A DNA stretch of 64,000 nucleotides from Klebsiella pneumoniae (GTDB lineage: Bacteria > Pseudomonadota > Gammaproteobacteria > Eutrophobiales > Eutrophobiaceae): positions 156,637-220,636 of the forward strand of contig CAMDWI010000002.1 of assembly GCA_945878555.1 (NCBI GenBank), given 5' to 3'. Below, piece after piece: positions 31,787 to 42,418 of this stretch. Every line of letters starts with the position of its first letter. Within the stretch, counting starts at the first letter, position 1. The position numbers were made by a program, and so were the translations under genes. The notes beneath the pieces are model-generated. The model was given only the letters and a program-made list of their open reading frames with translations. It made no database searches and was not told the DNA's origin.

Positions 31787-32614
31787 ATGCGCCGTATCTC
31801 CTCGAATCAAATGTATCCCTTGTTGATGTTGGGCCTGAGTTCACTGTTCTATATGGCTCCGGCACATGCTGTCGTATATAACCTGGACTTCACCGGTATC
31901 ATCACCAATAGTCGGGATAGCAGCGGTGTGGTCTTTGGTGGGGCCAACACCGGTGGTCAGAACGGCCTGACGATTTCCGGACGCATTGTCATCGATGACA
32001 GCGAATACACCGATAGCATCGGTAGCATTTATAATAGTTCCTATTCCCCCACTTCAGTAACAAGTAACTATTTTACCTCGACCTATACTATCGACGGACA
32101 GACATTTAATCCGAGCCAGTGGATGGGGCCTGTCAACAGCCTCACGACTGAATTCGCCGCCATACAGGACATCCCGCCGGTCAATTTCGTGCAGCAGGAT
32201 ATATTGCAATACCATGATGGCAGCCAGGAATTATTTTGCTCGGACCCGCTGGTTTACATCACATGCACCGGTGGTGCCTTGTCCAGCGATCAGCTGCAAC
32301 TCAAATTGTTCGGCATCTACGACTTTGTCAGCAGCGATTCATTGACACAATTGCTCAACCTCGACTCTGCTGATATTGCGACCATCGTCAGCGGACCCGG
32401 TGGAGGCCAGACGAACTTCTATTCGGGCTATCACTACACACACTCACCGTTAACCGGTTTTTCGTATATCTATGACTATGGTGGGGAATTCAATCTGACG
32501 AGCCTGAGCATGTACGTCGCCCCTCCAGCCTCGGTTCCTGAGCCTTCCAGCCTGGCATTATTGGGTATGGGTCTGATCGGTCTCGGATTCAGACGCCGGA
32601 AAAGTAACAAGTAA
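31787..32614 (+). CDS. PEP-CTERM sorting domain-containing exported protein
   Basis: A 275-aa secreted protein. A signal peptide of about 33 residues (ending APAHA) leads to a beta-rich, Gly/Ser/Thr/Tyr-rich body, and the C-terminus is a PEP-CTERM signal: VPEPSSLALLGMGLIGLGF followed by RRRK. EpsH/exosortase would cleave at PEP and move the protein to the surface or exopolysaccharide. No exosortase gene is in the window. The body (VYNLDFTGIITNSRDSSG, DSEYTDSIGS) is like many PEP-CTERM proteins of unknown role. Confidence 0.92.
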   Translation: MRRISSNQMYPLLMLGLSSLFYMAPAHAVVYNLDFTGIITNSRDSSGVVFGGANTGGQNGLTISGRIVIDDSEYTDSIGSIYNSSYSPTSVTSNYFTSTYTIDGQTFNPSQWMGPVNSLTTEFAAIQDIPPVNFVQQDILQYHDGSQELFCSDPLVYITCTGGALSSDQLQLKLFGIYDFVSSDSLTQLLNLDSADIATIVSGPGGGQTNFYSGYHYTHSPLTGFSYIYDYGGEFNLTSLSMYVAPPASVPEPSSLALLGMGLIGLGFRRRKSNK

Positions 32615-32623
32615 CAATAAGTT

Positions 32624-32664
32624 CCGGGAGCGGAACAAGGGTGTATACCCTGCTCCGCTCCCGG
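32624..32664 (+). terminator. Strong hairpin after the PEP-CTERM gene
   Basis: An 11-base-pair perfect stem, CCGGGAGCGGA (32624-32634) with TCCGCTCCCGG (32654-32664), lies 10 bases after the stop codon. It lacks a T run, so it may be a rho-dependent stop or an mRNA-stabilising hairpin. The rest of the gap to 32880 shows no gene. Confidence 0.55.
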
Positions 32665-32880
32665 TCGTAACTCTTGGATGCTCCACCCGAGCTCTGGTGT
32701 TTACTGTCTAACCTGAGTGATCTTTATCTACCCGTCTGGTAGTAATCCTCCAGGCCTGCTGACCTTTCTCCCCACCACCCACTGAATGTACTGGTAACTG
32801 CATCTGTCACGATTACCTTGTGGATATTTCAGCTCAGCGCGTAGAGAATGGAAAGATAATCTCAAGAGGCATAAACAATA

Positions 32881-33579
32881 ATGTACAGAAGCCATACTGA
32901 ACGTCATCGCACCAGTCGTATCGGCTGGCTACGTGCCGCCGTACTCGGCGCAAACGACGGGATAGTCTCAACAGCGAGCCTGGTCGTCGGGGTAGCGGCG
33001 GCCCAGGCTACACAGGCTGAAATACTGGTTGCTGGCATGGCGGGTTTGGTCGCAGGTGCCATGTCGATGGCGGCCGGAGAGTATGTCTCGGTCAGCTCAC
33101 AATCCGATACAGAGAAAGCAGACCTTGCCCGAGAGACCCGCGAACTGGAAACCGACGTCGCACATGAACTGGATGAACTTGCTGCTATTTATGAAAGTCG
33201 GGGACTGGATCCGCGCCTGGCGAGACAAGTGGCTGAACAAATGATGGCACATGATGCGCTGGGTGCCCATGCGCGGGATGAGCTGGGTATATCCGAATTC
33301 ATGACCGCAAAACCAATACAGGCGGCTTTCGCCTCGGCCTCGACCTTTGCTGCAGGCGCCGCCCTGCCATTGTTGACTGTACTGATAGTACCGGAAACGA
33401 TCATAGGTTATGCCGTGTCGGGCGTCTCGCTGGTATGCCTCGCCGGGCTGGGCACACTGGCCGCGAGCGCCGGTGGTGCCGCCGTTTTCAAATCAACCGT
33501 GCGCATCACCTTCTGGGGAGCGATGGCGATGGCCGCCACGGCCGGTGTCGGTGCACTGTTCGGCACGACTGTTGTATAG
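32881..33579 (+). CDS. VIT1/CCC1-family iron/manganese transporter
   Basis: A 232-aa membrane protein. The hallmark helices GWLRAAVLGANDGIVSTASLVVG and MAGAMSMAAGEYVSVSSQ, followed by a charged cytoplasmic loop rich in Glu (about residues 80-145) that binds metal in the plant homologue, and three C-terminal helices. It moves Fe2+ or Mn2+, probably outward from the cytoplasm. The start has AAGAGG upstream. Its operon partner appears to be the MAPEG gene 30 bases on. Confidence 0.9.
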   Translation: MYRSHTERHRTSRIGWLRAAVLGANDGIVSTASLVVGVAAAQATQAEILVAGMAGLVAGAMSMAAGEYVSVSSQSDTEKADLARETRELETDVAHELDELAAIYESRGLDPRLARQVAEQMMAHDALGAHARDELGISEFMTAKPIQAAFASASTFAAGAALPLLTVLIVPETIIGYAVSGVSLVCLAGLGTLAASAGGAAVFKSTVRITFWGAMAMAATAGVGALFGTTVV

Positions 33580-33609
33580 CATTGTAGTTCTGACCGACTG
33601 GAGATTGAC

Positions 33610-33999
33610 ATGATCATCCTGCCATATACCTCACTATTGACCGGCCTGTTTGCCATCTTGATGGTTGTCCTTGCACTGCTGGTGTCTTTCCGACGCCGGG
33701 CCACCCGGATATCACTTGGTGACGGCAATGACGACATTTTGCGCAGGCGCATCCGGGCACACGGGAACTTTATCGAGTTCGCCCCGTTCGGCCTGATCCT
33801 GCTCGGAATGATCGAATTCAATGCTGCCCCGGCTATACTGGTGGCAGGGCTGGCCATGGCCCTGCTTTTCAGCCGTGTGCTCCATGCCATCGGAATGATC
33901 AGTATGACCTCGGTAGCACCGCGTTTTATTTCCTCGGTTGTACAGCACACAGCATTTATTGTTGCGGGTATCTGGCTGATCTCGCGTGCGTTTGCTTAA
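33610..33999 (+). CDS. MAPEG-family membrane protein
   Basis: A 129-aa protein with four membrane helices. RIRAHGNFIEFAPFGLILLGMIE is the MAPEG signature (conserved Arg-His-Asn-Glu in the second helix), and ARVLHAIGM is seen as SRVLHAIGM. Bacterial relatives are microsomal glutathione transferase-like or YecN-type proteins, most without a known substrate. A GGAG precedes the ATG. Confidence 0.88.
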   Translation: MIILPYTSLLTGLFAILMVVLALLVSFRRRATRISLGDGNDDILRRRIRAHGNFIEFAPFGLILLGMIEFNAAPAILVAGLAMALLFSRVLHAIGMISMTSVAPRFISSVVQHTAFIVAGIWLISRAFA

Positions 34000-34055
34000 A
34001 ATGAACAGGATTAATTATTATCTGTTAACAGACTTTTGTTTGGAGTAGATATGTC

Positions 34056-35393
34056 ATGAGCACTGATGATACGAATCTGGGCTACACTCGTCGTGAGCTT
34101 TTGCTAAAAACAACTATAGCCTCAGCCGGGACTGCACTTGCCGGTTGTGCCACACTGGCAGGCCCGGTATCGGTGCCGCGCAATACGATGGATATTCCCG
34201 ATAGCCCCGGGCTAACTCCCGACAGGATGCCAGGCAGCTTTTCGACGTCCGAACTTGAACGACGCTGGAATAAATGCCGTCAGTGGATGCAAACGGCAGG
34301 CTTTGACGCCTTGCTGATACCATCTCGTCCGGAGGGAAATGCAGATATCAAATGGTTCACCGAGAATGGTCCGGACTGGATTGTATTTCCACAATCCGGG
34401 CAACCGACCGCGATCTTCCGGACCGGTGCCGAGGCCGAGGTGTTTGCCAACTCGACAAGTTTACCGATTAAAGTAACAGACAGTCGCCTGAACCGGTCCG
34501 GGCTGATGATTACGGCATTAAAAGAGACTGGGCTCGGCAATGGCCGTATTGGTGTCGGCAACCTGTCCGGTGTGGTGCGTAATGACGAAGGTGGAGTCAG
34601 CCATATCACCATGAGCAGGATCACTGCCGCGTTGCCCGGCGCACGATTCGAATCGGCAGTGGATTTATTGATGCGGGTGAAACTGTCACGGGGACCCGAA
34701 GAGATTGAGGTACTGAAACTCGCCAGCCGGGTCAGTGAACTCGGACTAAAAGCTATCGTTGATACAGCCGCACCCGGCGTACCCCAGCGCGATGTCTGGT
34801 TCCAGGTATTCAAGGCCATGCTGGATGCCTCCGGCGAGGCCCCCGGCCGTGTTTCCATCCGCGCCGGTGATGAAGGGAACACCGCCAACGGACAGCCGTT
34901 GAATGAATATATCAAGCCCGGCCAGATTATCAGTGAGGAAATATCCTCGTCCGTGCTCGGTTACAACTCACAGGTCAACCAGGCCATTTGTGTCGGACCG
35001 GCCCCGGCCAAATGGGACTTTGCGTGGAAATCAAATCTGGAGCTGTTTAATGAATTACTGGCCTGGGCAAAACCGGGACGTTCGTTTGCAGACTACAGTA
35101 AGTTTTACAAACAATGGATTGATAACTACTCGGCGAAGCATGGTGGTGAGATGTATTTTGGCGTGGTGTTTCATACCGCTGGCGCACTTGGTGACGGTCC
35201 GCGCATGGGTTGGGGCCGTGATGATGAAAACGGCGATTTGCTGATAGAGCCAGGCATGGTATTTACCCTGAAGCCACGAGTACCCATCCCCGGTGTAGTC
35301 AGCCCGAATTGCCAGATTGGTGATGCCATTCTGATTACCGAATCTGGGGCAGAGCGACTCGGACGGCGACGTCTGGATATGATCACGCTCTGA
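34056..35393 (+). CDS. M24-family (pita-bread fold) protein with lost metal ligands, TAT/lipobox signal
   Basis: A 445-aa protein with a twin-arginine signal (TRRELLLK, residues 11-18) and a lipobox ending at Cys31 (ALAGC), so it is probably an exported lipoprotein. A creatinase-like N-terminal domain is followed by an M24 domain. The metal ligands of M24 peptidases are mostly changed: the two Asp correspond to Glu and Gln (SEEISSSVLGYNSQVN), the first Glu to Lys (VFTLKPR) and the last to Gly (QIGDAILITESG), while one His remains (FHTAG). It may be a metal-free hydrolase, as creatinase is, or a binding protein; peptidase activity is unlikely. Confidence 0.85.
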   Translation: MSTDDTNLGYTRRELLLKTTIASAGTALAGCATLAGPVSVPRNTMDIPDSPGLTPDRMPGSFSTSELERRWNKCRQWMQTAGFDALLIPSRPEGNADIKWFTENGPDWIVFPQSGQPTAIFRTGAEAEVFANSTSLPIKVTDSRLNRSGLMITALKETGLGNGRIGVGNLSGVVRNDEGGVSHITMSRITAALPGARFESAVDLLMRVKLSRGPEEIEVLKLASRVSELGLKAIVDTAAPGVPQRDVWFQVFKAMLDASGEAPGRVSIRAGDEGNTANGQPLNEYIKPGQIISEEISSSVLGYNSQVNQAICVGPAPAKWDFAWKSNLELFNELLAWAKPGRSFADYSKFYKQWIDNYSAKHGGEMYFGVVFHTAGALGDGPRMGWGRDDENGDLLIEPGMVFTLKPRVPIPGVVSPNCQIGDAILITESGAERLGRRRLDMITL

Positions 35394-35439
35394 ATTTTTC
35401 GTTACCTCAGGAGAGTGAATTTCAGCCCGTGTCTGGCCT

Positions 35440-35826
35440 ATGTTGACTGTCGTTATGGGTATAATCTACCTGCCAGATGGCCGATTTCTGATCGCCCGCA
35501 GACCTGCTCACAAGATGTATGGTGGCTTGTGGGAGTTTCCCGGTGGCAAACTGGATGCAGGGGAAACACCGGAGCAGGCGCTGCAGCGTGAGTTCGCCGA
35601 GGAGCTGAATGTCGCCATTACAATAGACCGTGCCCTGGAAGAATACCAACATCATAACGGGCAGGCATCGATCCGGTTTCTTCCCTTTATTGGTAGTATG
35701 GCAGACACCAATGTCAGTCTGATCGAACATCAACAGGTCGTATTCATCAGGGTGACAGAGATTGACGACTATGCGTTTGCTCCACCCGATTATGAAATTG
35801 TGGACCGCCTGAAGCGTTGCGCCTGA
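35440..35826 (+). CDS. MutT-type Nudix hydrolase
   Basis: A 128-aa Nudix protein. The Nudix box is intact: GGKLDAGETPEQALQREFAEEL (Gly, Glu, Arg-Glu, Glu-Glu at the standard spacing), within WEFPGGKLD as in MutT. It probably removes 8-oxo-dGTP. The C-terminal AFAPPDYEIVDRL is also MutT-like. No good Shine-Dalgarno is seen before the ATG, and no in-frame alternative lies between it and the preceding stop. Confidence 0.9.
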   Translation: MLTVVMGIIYLPDGRFLIARRPAHKMYGGLWEFPGGKLDAGETPEQALQREFAEELNVAITIDRALEEYQHHNGQASIRFLPFIGSMADTNVSLIEHQQVVFIRVTEIDDYAFAPPDYEIVDRLKRCA

Positions 35827-35989
35827 GACAAGCATTACCTGTTTACCGTAATCCATCCTTGCAGATTACCCGCATAAACCATGATCCAAATCATCCCGCG
35901 CCCCGGAAAATGCGGATAGGATAAACTCACATTGTGGATCAGACGGAACTGGTCTATAACCGGGAACACTATACAAATGGAGAGCACTT

Positions 35990-36478
35990 ATGATTTATGA
36001 AGTTGAGGGAGATATCTTATTGACCGGTGCGCAGGTCATTGCGCACGGCGTCGCGGCAAATGACCCGATGAAACAGGGGCTGGCCATGGCATTACATGAA
36101 CGTTATCCGGCGATGCACAAGGATTTTCATCACTGGTGTCATCAGGCACGTCCTGAACCGGGTGCCGCCTGGATATGGGCCGGTGCGGATGGCAAGCGTA
36201 TCGTTAATCTGCTGACCCAGGAAGGTGGTTACGGTGCTGGTAATCATCCGGGCAAGGCAACCGAGTCAAATGTGAATCATGCATTAAAGGAGCTGAAGAA
36301 GATCCTGCAGAAGGAGCAATGTACCTCGGTGGCGCTGCCAAGACTCGCTACCGGTGTAGGCGAACTGGAGTGGAACAAGGTGGCTCCTCTCATACAGGCG
36401 CAGCTGGGTGATCTGGGTATACCGGTTTATGTTTATGTGGTTTACCACGCGGGTCAGAAGGCAAAGGAGCCTGCATGA
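35990..36478 (+). CDS. Macro domain protein (ADP-ribose binding)
   Basis: A 162-aa single macro domain: EVEGDILLTGAQVIAHGVAAND at the start (usually GDIT...NAAN), MALHERYP, VNLLTQEGGYG, and PRLATGVGELEW in the phosphate-binding loop. Related proteins bind ADP-ribose or remove it from targets; DarG-type antitoxins belong here but no DarT toxin is adjacent. The ATG follows GGAG. Two terminators follow the gene. Confidence 0.85.
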   Translation: MIYEVEGDILLTGAQVIAHGVAANDPMKQGLAMALHERYPAMHKDFHHWCHQARPEPGAAWIWAGADGKRIVNLLTQEGGYGAGNHPGKATESNVNHALKELKKILQKEQCTSVALPRLATGVGELEWNKVAPLIQAQLGDLGIPVYVYVVYHAGQKAKEPA

Positions 36479-36488
36479 CAATCGTTTT

Positions 36489-36559
36489 CGGGGTTTGATT
36501 AGCCCCGTTTTTAACCGCCCGGGATGACTCCACCCCGTTGTCCCGGGCGTCGTTTTTTC
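36489..36559 (+). terminator. Tandem rho-independent terminators
   Basis: The first stem, CGGGG/CCCCG (36489-36507), is followed by five T. The second, CGCCCGGGA/TCCCGGGCG (36517-36550), is followed by TCGTTTTTT. Together they close the macro-domain gene. Confidence 0.85.
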
Positions 36560-36636
36560 CAGTACCGTTTCATCTCCTCGCGTGCACGACCCGGACCCTG
36601 ACTGCATAATTTCGGTGTGTCGGTAATCGTCCCGGG

Positions 36637-36666
36637 TAGACACCCTCCGCTGACGGCGGCTATACT
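36637..36666 (+). promoter_or_regulatory. Candidate sigma-70 promoter for the DUF2059/MORN genes
   Basis: TAGACA (36637-36642) and TATACT (36661-36666) are spaced by 18 bases, close to the consensus, in the gap after the tandem terminators and 112 bases before the chosen start of the DUF2059 gene. A GTG at 36703 with AGGAGG in front may open a leader reading frame. Confidence 0.5.
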
Positions 36667-36777
36667 CAAGCCTGTCACTGTTCACATAACAGGAGGGCCA
36701 GAGTGAACACATCCGCAGTCCCCTGGTTCCTGATCCATTGCCGTCTCACATGTCACCGATTAATTTCAGGAGTTCGA

Positions 36778-37281
36778 ATGAGAGCCGTTCCAGTACTTTT
36801 AATATCACTACTGATGCTGTTCGCCAGACCAGCGCTGGCTGAGGACCTGACCGATGCAAAGAAAAAACTGATCGATGAATTTCTGGTACTGACTGGCGGC
36901 GACCGGATGGCAGATATCTTTGCCCGCTACTACATTGAGGAAATCGGCATGAACATGCTGAAGGCCAATCCCGATCTTGATAAAAAGGCATTCAGCATCA
37001 TTGCTGAAGAGGTAAACAGTGTCATTGAGGAGGAAGTGACCCGCAATAATGCGATCAGCGAGTTGAGCTACCCCATCTACCACAAGCACCTGACGACCGA
37101 GGACATTGTGGAACTTATCCGTTTCTATAAATCACCGATTGGACAGAAGACCATGCAACTGCTGCCGACCATCTCCAGAGAGGCCATGGAGGCAGGCGAA
37201 TCCTGGGGTCGTGCACTGGGACCCGGTATCCAGCAAAAGGTAAACAAGCGGTTTGAGCAGGAAGACATCAAGATCCGCTGA
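36778..37281 (+). CDS. DUF2059 exported protein
   Basis: A 167-aa protein with a signal peptide (MRAVPVLLISLLMLFARPALA) and the DUF2059 helical domain: YPIYHKHLTTEDIVELIRFYKSPIGQKTM is the core. DUF2059 has no known activity. The ATG at 36778 with CAGGAG upstream is chosen because it gives a clean signal peptide. The frame is open to a GTG at 36703 that has an even better Shine-Dalgarno, which would put 25 odd residues before the signal. Twelve bases separate it from the MORN-repeat gene. Confidence 0.85.
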   Translation: MRAVPVLLISLLMLFARPALAEDLTDAKKKLIDEFLVLTGGDRMADIFARYYIEEIGMNMLKANPDLDKKAFSIIAEEVNSVIEEEVTRNNAISELSYPIYHKHLTTEDIVELIRFYKSPIGQKTMQLLPTISREAMEAGESWGRALGPGIQQKVNKRFEQEDIKIR

Positions 37282-37293
37282 CCGGTACAAAGA

Positions 37294-39039
37294 ATGAAAC
37301 TGACAACACTACTGGTTTCATTGCTTGTATGGGCAAACACGGCATTTGCCGCCGGCCCGCCGCCTTACGGAATCGATCCCGGGAGCGATCCCGACAAGCT
37401 GGTAAGCTGGTTTGACACCGGCGAGATCCAGTTTATATATGAAATCAGTGAGGGTATCCGCAATGGCAAGGCCTGGGAGTTATACAAAAACGGCAAGCTG
37501 AAGGGCGAATACACCTACCGTAATGATATACAGAATGGTGACGCGCTGACGTATGATGAAAACGGGACCGTTCGCTCGCGTTATATCATGAGGTTCGGGC
37601 GTCGGGACGGGCTGATGCAGGAGTATACTGATACTGGCCTGCTGCAATATGAAACCGTGTATATCGCCGGCCTAAAGGACGGTGTCTCGAAAGAATACAA
37701 TGCGGCCGGGATTGCCACCGTCGTATATACCTTCAACAACGACATAATGGATGGCCCGGCACAACTGTATCATCCCGATGGAAAACTGCACCGCGACTTT
37801 GGTTACCGGAACAACCTGCTGCATGGCGATTTCGTAGAGTATGACGATACCGGCAAGGTACGCATCCGGGCACAATACGAAGCAGGAAAAAAACACGGCA
37901 CGGCCTATGCCTATAACACCGCCGGCATCGTGACCCACCACTACAATTATCTCCATGACAAGCTGAACGGTGAGATGATCCAGTATTACGATAGCGGTGT
38001 ACTGAAGATCAAAAGCAGTTATACGAATGGCAAGATCACCGGCCCGATATCGATGTACGATGAAGCCGGTCTCATTACCGATATGTACCGTTACAACGCG
38101 GGGGATATGGTCGAGTTCACCAAATACAAGGCCGGTGTTCCCATCCAGGGAGAACACAAGGATTATTACGAATCCGGTTCGATACGCACGCATTATCAGT
38201 TGTTTGACGGTCGACCTGAGGGCCCCGGCCTTGAATATTACGAGAATGGCAATGTGGCACGTGAACTCCCGTACAAGGATGGTAGCCTGAACGGCGTAGC
38301 CAGACGCTTTTATCCCTCCGGTAAACTTGAAGGTGAACGCACTTACCGCAATGGCACCCAGCAAGGTGAGGCCAGTTATTATTATGAGGACGGAACGCTG
38401 GGCAGTACCGCCAACTATAAAGACGGCGTGCGTGACGGCCTTACCCGCGAATACGCACGCGACGGGCATCTGGTCAGTGAAACTGTCTACCGCAATGACC
38501 AGTTTGATGGCAAACATATAGAATATTTTGATAACGGCAAGATCGCGAAGGAAAAGCAATACCTGAACGGACTGGATAATGGTTATTCAAAAACCTATTA
38601 CGTTGATGGCAAGACCAAAGGTCTGTATCACTACAAGGACGGTAAATACGATGGTGAAGTGAAGACCTGGTATCCGAACGGACAGGTAGAAGGAGAATGG
38701 ACCTATGTGCTCGGCAAGAAGGATGGCGTCATCAGGACCTATGCTGAGGACGGTTCAGTAAGGAACCTCTGGCACTACCGCAATGACCTGATGCACGGCC
38801 TCGCCATGACCTATTTTCCGGATGGCAAGACCCATCAGACCTGGATGTATGTCGATGGTAAACTGAATGGCGAGCACAAGGAATATTATGAAAACGGCAA
38901 GATGAAATACGAGACTTCATACAAGGATGATCAGTTACATGGAATGGCCATCAGTTATTCCAGCAACGGTGCCGTCAATGAAATTGTATATTTTGAAAAC
39001 GGCGTACAGGTCGATCGCAAGTCACCCGATGTGATCTGA
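37294..39039 (+). CDS. Exported MORN-repeat protein (YwqK-like), about 22 repeats
   Basis: A 581-aa protein with a signal peptide (about 19 residues, ending TAFA) and then a nearly unbroken array of about 22 repeats of 22-24 residues with the pattern hydrophobic-Gly-x4-Tyr-x3-Gly (NGKAWELYKNG, NGEMIQYYDSG, EGPGLEYYENG, NGEHKEYYENG). One unit near residues 265-285 is irregular. The family is called YwqK-type antitoxin in databases, but no toxin gene is adjacent and the protein is exported, so an antitoxin role is unlikely. MORN arrays bind lipids or proteins. Coupled to the DUF2059 gene. Confidence 0.88.
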   Translation: MKLTTLLVSLLVWANTAFAAGPPPYGIDPGSDPDKLVSWFDTGEIQFIYEISEGIRNGKAWELYKNGKLKGEYTYRNDIQNGDALTYDENGTVRSRYIMRFGRRDGLMQEYTDTGLLQYETVYIAGLKDGVSKEYNAAGIATVVYTFNNDIMDGPAQLYHPDGKLHRDFGYRNNLLHGDFVEYDDTGKVRIRAQYEAGKKHGTAYAYNTAGIVTHHYNYLHDKLNGEMIQYYDSGVLKIKSSYTNGKITGPISMYDEAGLITDMYRYNAGDMVEFTKYKAGVPIQGEHKDYYESGSIRTHYQLFDGRPEGPGLEYYENGNVARELPYKDGSLNGVARRFYPSGKLEGERTYRNGTQQGEASYYYEDGTLGSTANYKDGVRDGLTREYARDGHLVSETVYRNDQFDGKHIEYFDNGKIAKEKQYLNGLDNGYSKTYYVDGKTKGLYHYKDGKYDGEVKTWYPNGQVEGEWTYVLGKKDGVIRTYAEDGSVRNLWHYRNDLMHGLAMTYFPDGKTHQTWMYVDGKLNGEHKEYYENGKMKYETSYKDDQLHGMAISYSSNGAVNEIVYFENGVQVDRKSPDVI

Positions 39040-39099
39040 ACCCGACCGATCCGGGAGACACCGGACCGGTGGTTTCGTACCTCACTTTAACCATTTAAC

Positions 39100-39870
39100 C
39101 TACTGTGCTACCCAGCCACCATCAATGGCCAGACTCTGTCCGGTGATATAGGACGCCTGGTCTGTACTCAGAAACAGGATGGCCTGGGCCACATCTTTCG
39201 GCTGGCCGATCCGGTGCTCGGGCACGCCTGCCGTAATCTGCTCCCGGAATCCGGGCGTGGTCTTCATGATGCGTTCCAGCATCGGCGTCATGATGGGACC
39301 GGGGCATACCGCATTGACACGCACATTCTTGTCAGCATATTCCAGCGCGGCCGTTTTTGTCAGTCCGATCACACCGTGTTTACTGGCCACATAGGCCGGC
39401 AATCCGGGAAATCCGATCAGACCGGCGATTGACGAGAGGTTGACGATGCTGCCACCACCGGCCTTGATCAGTTCGGGGATCTGGTATTTCAGGCATAACC
39501 ACATACCCTTCAGATTGATATCGATGACCTGTTCAAAATTCTGCAGTGTGCCTTTGGTAGTTATACCGTTCACACCTTCTATACCGGCATCATTGCAGAC
39601 GATATTCAACTTGCCATAGCGCGCTACCGTTTTGGCAACCAGCGCGATCACCTGTTTCTCCTTTGAGACATCACAGACTATGAACACGGCATTGCCTCCA
39701 CGGCGCTTGATCTCATCCGCTATTTTCTGACCACGCACCTTGTCCACATCTGAAACCACGACACTGGCACCACTGCCTGCAAATTCGAGCGCGGTCTCGC
39801 GACCGATGCCAGATGCTGCACCTGTGACCAGTGCGACCTTGTCTGTAAAATCAAACCGGGTTGTTCCCAT
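39100..39870 (-). CDS. Short-chain dehydrogenase/reductase
   Basis: A 256-aa classical SDR: TGAASGIGRETA (NAD(P) binding), CNDAGIEG (usually NNAG), the catalytic Ser in NLSSIAG and Tyr-x3-Lys in YVASKHGVIGLT, PGPIMTPM and the C-terminal YITGQSLAIDGGW. Asp in VSDVDK after the second strand suggests NAD+ preference. Substrate unknown. Shine-Dalgarno GGAGG before the ATG. Converges with the MORN gene. Confidence 0.92.
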   Translation of the reverse strand: MGTTRFDFTDKVALVTGAASGIGRETALEFAGSGASVVVSDVDKVRGQKIADEIKRRGGNAVFIVCDVSKEKQVIALVAKTVARYGKLNIVCNDAGIEGVNGITTKGTLQNFEQVIDINLKGMWLCLKYQIPELIKAGGGSIVNLSSIAGLIGFPGLPAYVASKHGVIGLTKTAALEYADKNVRVNAVCPGPIMTPMLERIMKTTPGFREQITAGVPEHRIGQPKDVAQAILFLSTDQASYITGQSLAIDGGWVAQ

Positions 39871-39913
39871 CGATAATTTCCTCCGTTACACATTGGATTA
39901 ACCTGACTACAGT

Positions 39914-40114
39914 CTAGTTGATCTCAGACATGACGTACTGATCCAGATCAAACAAGGGAAAGTTGGCAGGGCTGTCTGAAACTTCAGTCTCCTCAAGGGC
40001 CCGGGCAAAAACACTGGAATGGCAGCAAAATACCCCTGTTTTTGCCAAAAAAAAGACCTCCGAAAGCGGTTTCTCCCTTACATTACCCGGCCATTTATGG
40101 AAAACTAGGCACAC
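39914..40114 (-). other. Possible small ORF or gene remnant upstream of the SDR gene
   Basis: A 66-aa frame ends about 40 bases before the SDR gene on the same strand. Its last 30 codons (RALEETEVSDSPANFPLF...) have codon use like the neighbouring genes, but the first half does not look like coding sequence and no Shine-Dalgarno precedes its ATG. It may be a true small gene, the tail of a decayed one, or chance. The rest of the gap to icd (40168) shows only AT-rich sequence. Confidence 0.2.
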
Positions 40115-40132
40115 AGGAATTTACCACCATAA

Positions 40133-42394
<2,262 letters not shown>

Positions 42395-42418
42395 CCAGCG
42401 TATGTCGCGGAGCGGGTA

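Noticed and set aside
35990..36478. DarTG-type toxin-antitoxin (macro domain as DarG)
   Set aside because: No DarT-like ADP-ribosyltransferase gene is adjacent, and the upstream gene is a Nudix hydrolase.
36703..36777. Longer DUF2059 protein starting at GTG 36703
   Set aside because: It has a good Shine-Dalgarno, but would place 25 unrelated residues in front of a clean signal peptide; the ATG at 36778 has its own CAGGAG. A leader reading frame remains possible.
37294..39039. Toxin-antitoxin system (YwqK antitoxin label)
   Set aside because: The protein has a signal peptide and no toxin gene lies on either side; the label comes from repeat similarity only.
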